From: Shewanella sp. OPT22
Lineage (GTDB): Bacteria; Pseudomonadota; Gammaproteobacteria; Enterobacterales; Shewanellaceae
Reading direction: 5' to 3'
Length of the DNA: 64,000 nucleotides
NCBI RefSeq assembly: GCF_004168585.1
Contig: NZ_PGVH01000040.1
Location: 290,841 to 354,840 of the forward strand
Part shown: piece by piece, positions 1 through 6,917 of the stretch
How positions within the stretch are numbered: position 1 is the first letter of the stretch
Layout: each line of letters starts with the position of its first letter
Position numbers and translations under genes: made by a program
The notes under the pieces: generated by a model
Database searches by the model: none
Told to the model about the DNA's origin: nothing
Seen by the model: the letters and a program-made list of their open reading frames with translations, nothing else

Positions 1-290
1 TTCCATTGCAAAAGCCGAGAAAAGATGGCCGTAAGGCCGTCACTCATTATCAAATTATTGAAGAAAGATCCGACAATTCGTTAATCAAGCTTACTCCTGA
101 AACAGGTAGAACCCACCAGCTCAGAGTCCATATGTTAGCATTAGGTCACCCGATTTTAGGTGATGATTTTTATGCAACAGATTGCATCAAACATAAAAGG
201 CATCGATTGAGTTTACATGCACAAAAACTATCATTCACTCACCCTAACACTCAGAAAAAAATGACTTTTTTTAGCAAACATCCATTTTAA
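1..290 (+). CDS. rluA: RluA-family 23S rRNA/tRNA pseudouridine synthase (3' end only)
   Basis: This is the C-terminal ~95 residues of a pseudouridine synthase; the 5' part lies left of the window, and reading frame is open to base 1. The visible part has the family's C-terminal signature GRTHQLRVHMLALGHP followed by ILGDDFY and a final LHAQKLSFTHP strand. RluA isomerises U746 of 23S rRNA and U32 of several tRNAs in the cytoplasm. The ending closely resembles E. coli RluA as I remember it (GHPILGD, RL-LHA, THP, MTF), so I prefer RluA over RluC/RluD. The catalytic Asp is outside the window, so activity cannot be judged. It is convergent with dbpA, 58 bases away. Confidence 0.8.
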   Translation, partial: PLQKPRKDGRKAVTHYQIIEERSDNSLIKLTPETGRTHQLRVHMLALGHPILGDDFYATDCIKHKRHRLSLHAQKLSFTHPNTQKKMTFFSKHPF

Positions 291-310
291 ACTCATTGGT
301 AACGGGGTAT

Positions 311-336
311 GTGGCACCAGTATTCACTGGTACCAC
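311..336 (-). terminator. Weak hairpin between rluA and dbpA
   Basis: An 11-base inverted repeat (GTGGCACCAGT / ACTGGTACCAC, one mismatch, 4-base loop) lies between the convergent rluA and dbpA genes, 12 bases past the dbpA stop. No clear T run follows on either strand, so terminator function is only suggested by position. Confidence 0.35.
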
Positions 337-348
337 AATATAAGGAGG

Positions 349-1740
349 TTAAACCAACCAAGCTCTAAAGTTTCTGCCTTTAATTTTACCGTCTTTTAAC
401 TTATTTAAGGCTCTTTTGGCGATTCTGCGATTAACTGCTACAAAAGCCCTGATGTCTGAAATCTGAATTTTACCAATTTCATCACCACTAATTTCTTTAC
501 CATTTGTTAATGCGCCTAGAATATCACCAGGTCGTAACTTTTGTTTTTTCCCACCGTCAATTTGAATTGTTTTCATCTCAGGTACCGGTGGAATATCGGC
601 AAGAATGTTGTCAGAAGGCAATGCTTCACTGGTAATTTGGCGGCCAATAGACTCACCAATCAATTCCGTAATGTACCCTTTCTCAGTATAGAAAGTGTAC
701 GCACTTCCTTTACTGCCCGCACGGCCTGTGCGCCCAACCCTGTGTGTATGAACTTCAAAGTCAAAAGCCAAATGGTAGTTGAATACAGCATCGAGTGCAT
801 CAATATCCAGACCACGTGCAGCAACATCTGTCGCCACTAAAACATTCAAGCTTTTATTCGCAAATTGAAGCAACACACGGTCACGATCACGCTGCTCTAG
901 ATCACCGTGTATCGCCAAAGCACTGAACCCTAGATTAGCAAGTTCATCTGCAACCTGTTGAGTTTCACGCTTAGTATTACAAAATACAACTGCACTTTCT
1001 GGGCGTTTATCTAGCAATAGCAACCGTAACGCTTGCATGCGCTGATCATTATTTTTTAAACAATAAAAGTGCTGTTCAATGCTTGAGTTATCGTGCGTTT
1101 CTTTAACTTCAACACGCTTAGGAGCATACATAATGCTCTCTGTCATTGACTTAATTTGTTTTGGAAACGTCGCACTAAATAATAGCGTTTGACGTTGATG
1201 AGGCGTCTCACCCAAAATTTGATCTAATGCATCTTGAAAGCCCATTTCTAACATTCTATCGGCTTCATCTAGAATCAGAAGGTTCACGTTGCTTAGGTCT
1301 AACCGTCCACGACTTAAGTGATCCGTAAGCCTTCCAGGTGTTCCGACAATAATATGTGCACCATGCTCTAAAGAACCAATTTGTGGACCCATTGGAACAC
1401 CACCACAAAGTGTAAGCACTTTAATATTATGAATCCCACGTGCTAACGTTCGGATCTCTTTAGCAACTTGGTCGGCAAGTTCTCTGGTTGGGCAAAGTAC
1501 AAGAGATTGAATTCTGAACCGTTTTACATCTAACTTATTAAGCAGCCCTAATCCAAATGCTGCTGTTTTTCCAGAGCCTGTTTTTGCTTGGCCAATGACA
1601 TCCTCTCCTTTCAAGATCAAAGGTAGACTTTGCTCTTGAATTGGCGTCATCTTTTCATACCCCATTGTCTCAAGGTTTGAAGTTAGCTCACTTTTTAACG
1701 GCAGTGACGAAAATGCCGATGATGTTTTGGATTGGCTCAA
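349..1740 (-). CDS. dbpA: DEAD-box ATP-dependent RNA helicase DbpA
   Basis: 463 aa. DEAD-box helicase that in E. coli is activated by hairpin 92 of 23S rRNA and acts in 50S subunit assembly. Visible motifs in order: Q motif (MTPIQEQSLP), Walker A (AKTGSGKT), PTRELADQV, GTPGRL, DEAD box (LILDEADRMLEMGF), SAT (LFSATFP), then motifs IV-VI (VVFCNTKRE, ATDVAARGLDID, HRVGRTGRAG). The C-terminal ~80 residues (IDGGKKQKLRPGDILGAL, KIKGRNFRAWLV) form the DbpA-type RNA-recognition domain that separates DbpA from other DEAD-box proteins. The start is a TTG at 1740; a purine-rich AGAGA lies upstream and no in-frame ATG exists before the conserved N-terminus, though an ATT is adjacent. It is divergent from the GST gene. 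Confidence 0.93.
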   Translation of the reverse strand: MSQSKTSSAFSSLPLKSELTSNLETMGYEKMTPIQEQSLPLILKGEDVIGQAKTGSGKTAAFGLGLLNKLDVKRFRIQSLVLCPTRELADQVAKEIRTLARGIHNIKVLTLCGGVPMGPQIGSLEHGAHIIVGTPGRLTDHLSRGRLDLSNVNLLILDEADRMLEMGFQDALDQILGETPHQRQTLLFSATFPKQIKSMTESIMYAPKRVEVKETHDNSSIEQHFYCLKNNDQRMQALRLLLLDKRPESAVVFCNTKRETQQVADELANLGFSALAIHGDLEQRDRDRVLLQFANKSLNVLVATDVAARGLDIDALDAVFNYHLAFDFEVHTHRVGRTGRAGSKGSAYTFYTEKGYITELIGESIGRQITSEALPSDNILADIPPVPEMKTIQIDGGKKQKLRPGDILGALTNGKEISGDEIGKIQISDIRAFVAVNRRIAKRALNKLKDGKIKGRNFRAWLV

Positions 1741-1904
1741 AATAAAATCTCTATAAGAAAGGAGGACTACTCAGTGCGGCAGTTTAACAGAAAAAGTGTT
1801 TTTAATCGCTTATAACCTATCCAACTATCAAATAATCAAACTAAACTTGAAACTAATCCGTTGAGGCACAATCTCATTATCATATTCACAAAAAGAGATT
1901 CCTA

Positions 1905-2573
1905 ATGATTGATTTATATTCTGCAGCGACACCAAATGGCTATAAAGTTTCAATTGCACTTGAAGAGATGGGCATTGAATACAAGATTCATGAACTTCAT
2001 CTTTCGACTAATGAGCAAAAAAAACCTGAGTTTCTAGCCATCAACCCAAATGGCCGTATTCCAGCGATCGTTGATAAAGATAATGATGACTTTAATGTGT
2101 TTGAATCTGGCGCAATCTTAGTTTATCTGGCCGAAAAGACAGGTAAGTTTTTACCAAAAGATGAAAAGGCTCGTTCACGTGTCATGCAGTGGCTAATGTT
2201 TCAAATGGGTGGTGTGGGCCCAATGATGGGACAAGCTAATGTGTTCAATCGCTACTTTCCAGAAAAGATCCCTGCGGCCATCGAGCGCTACCAAAAAGAA
2301 GGACGTCGTCTTTTTGAAGTAATGAACACTCAACTCGAACAAACGGAGTACCTCGCTGGAGATGAATACACTATCGCCGATATGGCGACCTGGCCATGGG
2401 TGAGAATTTATGAATGGAGCGGTGTTGATATTGAAGGCCTAACCCATTTGCAACGTTGGCTAGACAAAATCGCAGAAAGACCAGCTGTTCAAAAAGGTAT
2501 TATGATGCCAGAACCTTCTAATTTATCAGATGAAGAAAAAATTAAGCGCATCCAGCAAATGGTCACTAAATAA
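1905..2573 (+). CDS. Glutathione S-transferase family protein (YfcG/Ure2p-like)
   Basis: 222 aa, cytoplasmic. The N-terminal thioredoxin-fold domain (1-~80) starts [21 protein letters not shown] and carries the cis-Pro/ESGAI glutathione-binding segment ([24 protein letters not shown]). An all-helical C-terminal domain (90-205) contains [12 protein letters not shown], the usual N-capping and hydrophobic staple region. The T-P-N motif near residue 10, in place of a catalytic Tyr or Ser, is typical of the YfcG/YghU (Nu-class) group, which act as glutathione-dependent disulfide reductases. Substrate is unknown. A GAGA purine tract precedes the ATG. It stands alone, divergent from dbpA, and is followed by a strong hairpin. 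Confidence 0.85.
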   Translation: MIDLYSAATPNGYKVSIALEEMGIEYKIHELHLSTNEQKKPEFLAINPNGRIPAIVDKDNDDFNVFESGAILVYLAEKTGKFLPKDEKARSRVMQWLMFQMGGVGPMMGQANVFNRYFPEKIPAAIERYQKEGRRLFEVMNTQLEQTEYLAGDEYTIADMATWPWVRIYEWSGVDIEGLTHLQRWLDKIAERPAVQKGIMMPEPSNLSDEEKIKRIQQMVTK

Positions 2574-2589
2574 ATCAGACCGTAATTAT

Positions 2590-2620
2590 TTAGCACATAC
2601 CTAATTAATGTATGTGCTAA
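2590..2620 (+). terminator. Hairpin downstream of the GST gene
   Basis: Perfect 11-bp inverted repeat (TTAGCACATAC / GTATGTGCTAA) with a 9-base loop, 17 bases past the GST stop codon. The T run is missing on the plus strand, so it may attenuate or protect the 3' end rather than terminate fully. Confidence 0.45.
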
Positions 2621-2662
2621 AATCCCCGCCTTTACGATTAGATACACTATCTTGGTGGCGGT

Positions 2663-4000
2663 ATGACCCATTCAAATTCAGAACTTATTGCTTCAACTCC
2701 AGCTCAAAAACGTGCGTTGAGTTATGCAAATACTATCTTAAATTTATTTTCTGAGGTGATGTCGACCCAAAAACCTGCAGATAGGATTCTGGCTAATTAC
2801 TTTCGTGAACATAAAAAACATGGTTCTAAAGATCGCCGTATTATCCGTGAAACTCTGTTTGGGCTTTTTCGTTGGTGGGGTTGGCTTAAACAAAACCTTT
2901 CGAGTTCTCATAATCCAGCTACTGTTGATGCTGAAACCATAAAACTATTACTGGCAACAGCCCTATTAGAACAACATTCATGGGAAGCTATCATTCAGGC
3001 TTGGGCTGAGCTTAGTGAAACGGATGTTGAGTTATTGACTGAAATACAAACTCAAGACGCCAAAATAGACAGAATTGAAAAATTATATCCGCAACATAAG
3101 TTCGAACTTACACAATTGTTACCTGAGTCGTTTTGGTCACATATACAGTTAAGTGAAGAACAGCAAAGTAAACTCGCCGATAGCATGCTTTCTCGGCCTC
3201 CGATATGGGCACGAGCTCAATTTGAAAAAACTGAAACAGTGATTAGTTCACTAGAATCTGATGATATCAACATTTCTCGTAGTGAGTTTTTCAACGATGC
3301 TTTAAACCTCGGAACTAAAAGCATTAACTTGCCTCAAGTAAAAGCTTATCAACAAGGTAAACTTGAAATTCAGGATCTTGCTTCTCAAGTGATCGGCAAT
3401 GTCTGCTCTCCAAAGCCGGATGAACAGTGGTGGGATGCTTGTGCAGGTGCTGGCGGTAAAAGCTTACAATTGGCATCATTAATGAGCCACGAAGCAACAT
3501 CAAAACCGGCAGGCAAAATTATCTCTTCCGATATTCGTAATTCAGCGTTAGAAGAATTATCAAAGAGAGCCAAACGTGCGAATACTAAGCTGATAAAAAC
3601 TCAGTATTGGAAAACTGAATCGTTACCTGTAAAAGAAAACTATTTTGATGGTGTACTGGTTGATGCACCGTGTACTTGTACTGGAACATGGCGCCGTAAT
3701 CCAGATATGCGTTGGACAGACACGTTAGAAAATGTGGAAGATACAGCAAACCTACAATTGCACATTTTGACTCAAACCGCCCAAGCAGTTAAATCAGGTG
3801 GAACATTAGTTTACGCCACTTGCTCACTGTTAGATAAAGAAAACCGACATGTTGTTGAGGGCTTTCTTGCAGATAACCCAGAGTTTGAGCTGGTTAAACT
3901 TATTCATCCTTTTACAGGAGAAGCAAAGTCGTATTTAACCATCTGGCCTTACGAAGCAAATAGTGACGGAATGTTTGTCGCAAAAATGATCAAAAAATAA
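2663..4000 (+). CDS. RsmB/NOP-family SAM-dependent RNA m5C methyltransferase
   Basis: 445 aa. The N-terminal ~140 residues resemble the NusB-like helical domain of RsmB (RIIRETLFGLFRWWGW). The C-terminal Rossmann domain has motif I (CAGAGGKSLQLA), motif IV with the DAPC cysteine (LVDAPCTCTGTWRRNPDMRW) and motif VI with the catalytic cysteine (YATCSLL). These two cysteines are the hallmark of RNA cytosine-C5 methyltransferases. Motif I reads CAGAGGK where E. coli RsmB has CAAPGGK, so this may be a paralogue with another rRNA or tRNA target rather than RsmB itself, and I give no symbol. The ATG at 2663 has a GGTGGCGG ribosome site. A 12-bp terminator-like stem follows. Confidence 0.8.
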   Translation: MTHSNSELIASTPAQKRALSYANTILNLFSEVMSTQKPADRILANYFREHKKHGSKDRRIIRETLFGLFRWWGWLKQNLSSSHNPATVDAETIKLLLATALLEQHSWEAIIQAWAELSETDVELLTEIQTQDAKIDRIEKLYPQHKFELTQLLPESFWSHIQLSEEQQSKLADSMLSRPPIWARAQFEKTETVISSLESDDINISRSEFFNDALNLGTKSINLPQVKAYQQGKLEIQDLASQVIGNVCSPKPDEQWWDACAGAGGKSLQLASLMSHEATSKPAGKIISSDIRNSALEELSKRAKRANTKLIKTQYWKTESLPVKENYFDGVLVDAPCTCTGTWRRNPDMRWTDTLENVEDTANLQLHILTQTAQAVKSGGTLVYATCSLLDKENRHVVEGFLADNPEFELVKLIHPFTGEAKSYLTIWPYEANSDGMFVAKMIKK

Positions 4001-4014
4001 AACAACTGTCACCT

Positions 4015-4051
4015 CGATGATAAAGGTTATGAAACTTCGCCTTTATCATCG
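4015..4051 (+). terminator. Shared convergent terminator hairpin
   Basis: Perfect 12-bp inverted repeat (CGATGATAAAGG / CCTTTATCATCG) with a 13-base loop, followed by CTTTT. It ends the methyltransferase transcript, and its right arm covers the stop codon of the convergent SDR gene at 4046-4048. Confidence 0.7.
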
Positions 4052-4852
4052 CTTTTGATGCTTTCCTATGATTCTATCAAAATACCAATTAAGCACTGGA
4101 TAGATAAAACTGTGCAGTTTCCCTAACAAATACATTTCTTTACCAGGATAAATTGAAAACTTCTTTTTATTGATCCCGTTCAAGATAGATTTAGCAACAA
4201 ACTCTGGAGAGTAAAGTGAACCACTTCCGGTGATCTCGCAAGTTTCGGGTGGTTTGGTTTGCATTTCCTGCTCTAACATTGGAGTGTCAGTATCAGGCGG
4301 GAAAGCAATGCTCAAGTTTATCCCCATGTTTTTTAGTTCTGAACGCATAGATTCAGCTAGCCCTTGCAACGCAAACTTACTTGGGCTGTAAGACGTATAC
4401 CCATGAATACCAACAAGCCCGGCACCAGATGAAATCATCACAATATGGCCTGAATGCGCTTTTTTCATGTGGGGTAAAATGGCTTGTATTGGATATAGAC
4501 TGCCAAAATAATTGATATCCATCGATTTCTTATGCGTGATTGTATCCGTACTTTCAAAGTAACCAGGTTCTGCAAGACCTGCAGATAAAATCAACACCTT
4601 TTTTAATTCTGAGCTGTCAGTCGCTTGCTTAATTGCATGATGAATTTGTTTCTCATCTGCAACGTCCGCCGAATAATAATCAAGCTGCTCATTATCTGTA
4701 AGCACCGAGGAAAACTCAGCTACAACTTGATTTAACTTAGTTTCACACCTCGCAATAAGAGTGACTTTATTCCCTTGTTCTAAAAGTAATTTTGCAACCG
4801 CTTTGCCTATACCACTTGAACCACCAGTAATAATTGCATGTATTGACATCAA
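4046..4852 (-). CDS. SDR-family oxidoreductase resembling 3-ketodihydrosphingosine reductase
   Basis: 268 aa. Classical short-chain dehydrogenase: NADP-binding TGGSSGIG near residue 9, a downstream Arg in LIARCETKL that favours NADPH, the catalytic Ser in MISSGAG and the Tyr/Lys of YSPSK. The C-terminal half contains AFPPDTDTPMLEQE followed by TKPPETCEITG, a combination I associate with KDSR/Tsc10, which reduces 3-ketosphinganine. The C-terminus is hydrophobic (MYLLGKLHSFIYPVLNWYF) and may touch the membrane. No serine palmitoyltransferase gene is visible nearby, so the substrate is open; a general lipid or ketoacyl reductase is equally possible. Convergent with the methyltransferase, divergent from glutathione peroxidase. 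Confidence 0.72.
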   Translation of the reverse strand: MMSIHAIITGGSSGIGKAVAKLLLEQGNKVTLIARCETKLNQVVAEFSSVLTDNEQLDYYSADVADEKQIHHAIKQATDSSELKKVLILSAGLAEPGYFESTDTITHKKSMDINYFGSLYPIQAILPHMKKAHSGHIVMISSGAGLVGIHGYTSYSPSKFALQGLAESMRSELKNMGINLSIAFPPDTDTPMLEQEMQTKPPETCEITGSGSLYSPEFVAKSILNGINKKKFSIYPGKEMYLLGKLHSFIYPVLNWYFDRIIGKHQKR

Positions 4853-4944
4853 TATTATTCAATTCCCAATTTGTTATTTATAAAACAAATCGGCAAACTC
4901 CCTTTGCTAAAATTTTTATTCGTATCCATCATGGATAACTATCT

Positions 4945-4990
4945 TCACAACTTACGGATTGTTTTATTTGTAATCAACAGTAAGTTGTGA
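4945..4990. repeat. 11-bp inverted repeat in a divergent promoter region
   Basis: TCACAACTTAC at 4945-4955 and its perfect complement GTAAGTTGTGA at 4980-4990 enclose 24 bases, between the divergent SDR and glutathione peroxidase genes. A second palindrome, ATCCATCATGGAT, lies at 4924-4936. Position suggests regulatory or structural use; no known operator is recognised. Confidence 0.55.
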
Positions 4991-5087
4991 TGACTACCTA
5001 ATTTTTTGAGTAAAAACTCAATCCAATATACAACTGTCATTAATACTCGATATACTGAAAACAATTTATTAAGGATGAACCTAACTT

Positions 5088-5573
5088 ATGTCTTCAGTAC
5101 ACGAATTCACCGCTCAGTCTATTACGGGCGATGATGTTGCCCTAAGCCAATATCAAGAGCATGTATTATTAATTGTAAATACTGCGAGTAAGTGCGGATT
5201 TACACCACAATATAAAGGCCTTGAATCACTGTATCAATCATTAAAAGATTCAGGGTTTAGTGTTTTGGGCTTTCCATGCAATCAATTTGCGAGTCAAGAG
5301 TCCGGTTCGGAAAGTGAAATTTCACAATTCTGTGAATTAAATTTCGGCGTCACCTTCCCGCTTTTTGCCAAAGTAGACGTCAATGGTGATAACGCTCACC
5401 CTCTATATAACTACCTTAAATCATCGGCTAAAGGACTGCTGGGCTCAGAGTCTGTTAAATGGAATTTCACTAAGTTTCTAGTAAATAAGCAAGGTCAAGT
5501 GATCAAACGCTATGCACCAACGACCAAGCCAGAAGACATTAAATCGGATATTGAAAAGTTATTGGCTGAGTAA
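5088..5573 (+). CDS. Glutathione peroxidase family thiol peroxidase
   Basis: 161 aa, close to the normal size for bacterial GPx/BtuE proteins. Thioredoxin-like fold with peroxidatic Cys36 in NTASKCGFTPQY, the Gln/Asn-bearing FPCNQFASQE segment and the WNFTKFLV tryptophan motif, which together form the GPx catalytic tetrad. It reduces hydrogen peroxide and lipid or organic hydroperoxides in the cytoplasm, probably with thioredoxin or glutathione as donor. The enzyme uses cysteine; there is no in-frame TGA at the active site. Plausible role beside PUFA synthesis is lipid-peroxide defence, but no direct link is shown. Start ATG at 5088 follows AAGGATGAAC. Confidence 0.92.
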   Translation: MSSVHEFTAQSITGDDVALSQYQEHVLLIVNTASKCGFTPQYKGLESLYQSLKDSGFSVLGFPCNQFASQESGSESEISQFCELNFGVTFPLFAKVDVNGDNAHPLYNYLKSSAKGLLGSESVKWNFTKFLVNKQGQVIKRYAPTTKPEDIKSDIEKLLAE

Positions 5574-5588
5574 ATTCGAATAATAATT

Positions 5589-5646
5589 GTCCATGAGAGG
5601 TTCGAATGATAGATTGTATACAATTTATTAAATGAACCTCATGGAC
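5589..5646. repeat. Nested inverted repeat at the start of the M9-like gene
   Basis: Left arm GTCCATGAGAGGTTC (5589-5603) pairs with right arm GAACCTCATGGAC (5634-5646), with a 2-base bulge. Midway sits a separate perfect 12-bp palindrome, ATTGTATACAAT (5613-5624). The right arm covers two upstream in-frame ATGs of the peptidase gene and ends 6 bases before the chosen ATG at 5653. It could end the glutathione peroxidase transcript, bind a dimeric regulator, or control translation. Confidence 0.6.
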
Positions 5647-5652
5647 GATAAA

Positions 5653-6516
5653 ATGAATAACAAAATCCCCTTTTTATTGCTTACTCTAACTTCTAGTTCA
5701 GCCATTGCGTATCAACCTTCAATTTCTTCAGTATTAAAGCAAGAACATAAATGCAGCCCAACGATTCAAATTCGTTCTGAAAAGTTGTCGCAAGCTCAAA
5801 TATCACAAGCTTGTGCACTCCTGTCAAAACAAGAAGCTAAATTTCACGAGCTATTTGGGACGATTTCATCTCCAGTCAAAGATGATAACAATGCCAGTAT
5901 GCGAGCGAATATTTATGCTGATCGAGATTCCTATGTGAAACACGTAACTGACCACTTTGATGTTCCAAGTGACAACGGCGGTATGTATTTAGAGGGATAC
6001 CCAAATAAAAAAGACAACCAAGCAGAATTCGTTGCCTACGAAAAAAATGGTCAAATTTGGAATTTAGCTCATGAATACATCCATTATTTAGATGGTCGCT
6101 TTAACCTTCATGGTGATTTTTGCTCTTGGCCACATGATTCTCATGGTGCGCCTGAATACTGCCCAAAGCCTGCCCCTGTGAAACCACATTTAGTTTGGTG
6201 GACCGAAGGTTTAGCCGAATACATTAGTAAAGGTGACAACAACCCCAAAGCGTTTGAAACAGCAAAGTCAGGGGAATACAAACTGAGTGATTTATTCAAT
6301 ACCAGTTACGAGAATGATGGTGGAAGTGTGCGCATTTACCGTTGGGGGTATCTTGCAACACGATTTATGTTAGAAAATCATCGCGCTCAAGTTGATGCAA
6401 TGCTTAAGTTCACAAGAAAAGGAGAATACGATAAATATCAAAAGCTTGTAACGCTATGGGGAACAAGGTATGACGCAGAGTTTTCGACTTGGCTAAAAAA
6501 AATTGAAAAAAAGTAA
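5653..6516 (+). CDS. Small secreted M9 (collagenase-like) zinc metallopeptidase
   Basis: 287 aa. The N-terminus MNNKIPFLLLTLTSSSAIA is a plausible signal peptide. The core carries HEYIHYLDGRF (His140, Glu141, His144 numbered from 5653) and WWTEGLAEYI, a pattern I know from Vibrio-type microbial collagenases (family M9). The third zinc ligand should be a Glu in TEGLAE. Between the two motifs is a Cys-containing insert (CSWPHDSHGAPEYC). Family collagenases are usually several hundred residues longer with PKD or PPC tails; this protein is essentially only the catalytic subdomain, so it may cleave other substrates. I prefer ATG 5653 over 5632 or 5641 because it gives the clean signal peptide. Confidence 0.72.
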   Translation: MNNKIPFLLLTLTSSSAIAYQPSISSVLKQEHKCSPTIQIRSEKLSQAQISQACALLSKQEAKFHELFGTISSPVKDDNNASMRANIYADRDSYVKHVTDHFDVPSDNGGMYLEGYPNKKDNQAEFVAYEKNGQIWNLAHEYIHYLDGRFNLHGDFCSWPHDSHGAPEYCPKPAPVKPHLVWWTEGLAEYISKGDNNPKAFETAKSGEYKLSDLFNTSYENDGGSVRIYRWGYLATRFMLENHRAQVDAMLKFTRKGEYDKYQKLVTLWGTRYDAEFSTWLKKIEKK

Positions 6517-6568
6517 ACTTTTTTTATTTTTTATTGAACTATCTTAAAACTCCAGAGTCTGACTTTAT

Positions 6569-6695
6569 GAACAGATTATTTTAACTTAGTTAAAGGCATT
6601 GTTTGTTCATCATCATTCTCCCTTTATTGATATTGTTGTATCATAGATATTCCAAATTGGAAGTGAGCGATCTAAAGAATAGGTCGCTTTTTTTT
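6569..6695 (+). ncRNA. Candidate small RNA, copy 1 of a tandem pair
   Basis: Non-coding stretch whose blocks recur in the same order in copy 2: GAACAGATTA, a perfect 19-base block GCATTGTTTGTTCATCATC (6596-6614), CTCCCT, the palindrome TTCCAAATTGGAA (6650-6662) and a terminator. The terminator stem AGCGATCT/AGGTCGCT (one wobble) is followed by eight T. The C-rich TCTCCC segment after the repeated block resembles an anti-Shine-Dalgarno seed. The 5' end is not known; no convincing promoter could be placed. It could also be a long leader or a decayed duplicate. Confidence 0.45.
6666..6695 (+). terminator. Intrinsic terminator of sRNA candidate 1
   Basis: Stem AGCGATCT / AGGTCGCT with 7-base loop and a run of eight T on the plus strand. 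No protein gene on the plus strand ends nearby except the M9-like gene, 150 bases upstream, which it could also serve. Confidence 0.7.
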
Positions 6696-6823
6696 GTCTT
6701 TTTTTCAGTGCTTATCTATTCAAAAGTATATTATCTAGGTTAAAAATTCTTTCATAACTTTTAGCAATATCACCTGTTCTTTTTTTATGTAATCAATTTA
6801 TTTATTCGTGGGTCTATTTAGAC

Positions 6824-6917
6824 GAACAGATTAATTAAGCATTGTTTGTTCATCATCTCCCTATGTTATTTCCGAATTGGAATTATACGGCTTATCGATT
6901 GATAAGCCGCTTTTTTA
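6824..6917 (+). ncRNA. Candidate small RNA, copy 2 of a tandem pair
   Basis: Second copy of the element: GAACAGATTA (6824-6833), the same 19-base block (6839-6857), TCCCT, the palindrome TTCCGAATTGGAA (6870-6882) and a strong terminator. It is more compact than copy 1. The terminator sequences of the two copies differ while the 19-base block is identical, as expected if the block is the functional (target-pairing) part. The 3' end overlaps the tail of the convergent RND gene by a few bases. Function is inferred only from architecture. Confidence 0.5.
6888..6916 (+). terminator. Intrinsic terminator of sRNA candidate 2
   Basis: Perfect 9-bp stem CGGCTTATC / GATAAGCCG with a GATT loop, then CTTTTTT on the plus strand. 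The T tract faces the plus direction although the only adjacent protein gene is on the minus strand, which implies a plus-strand transcript ends here. Confidence 0.75.

Noticed and set aside
541..840. Plus-strand ORF of 99 codons inside dbpA
   Set aside because: Antisense shadow of an intact, conserved helicase gene; no ribosome site and no recognisable protein.
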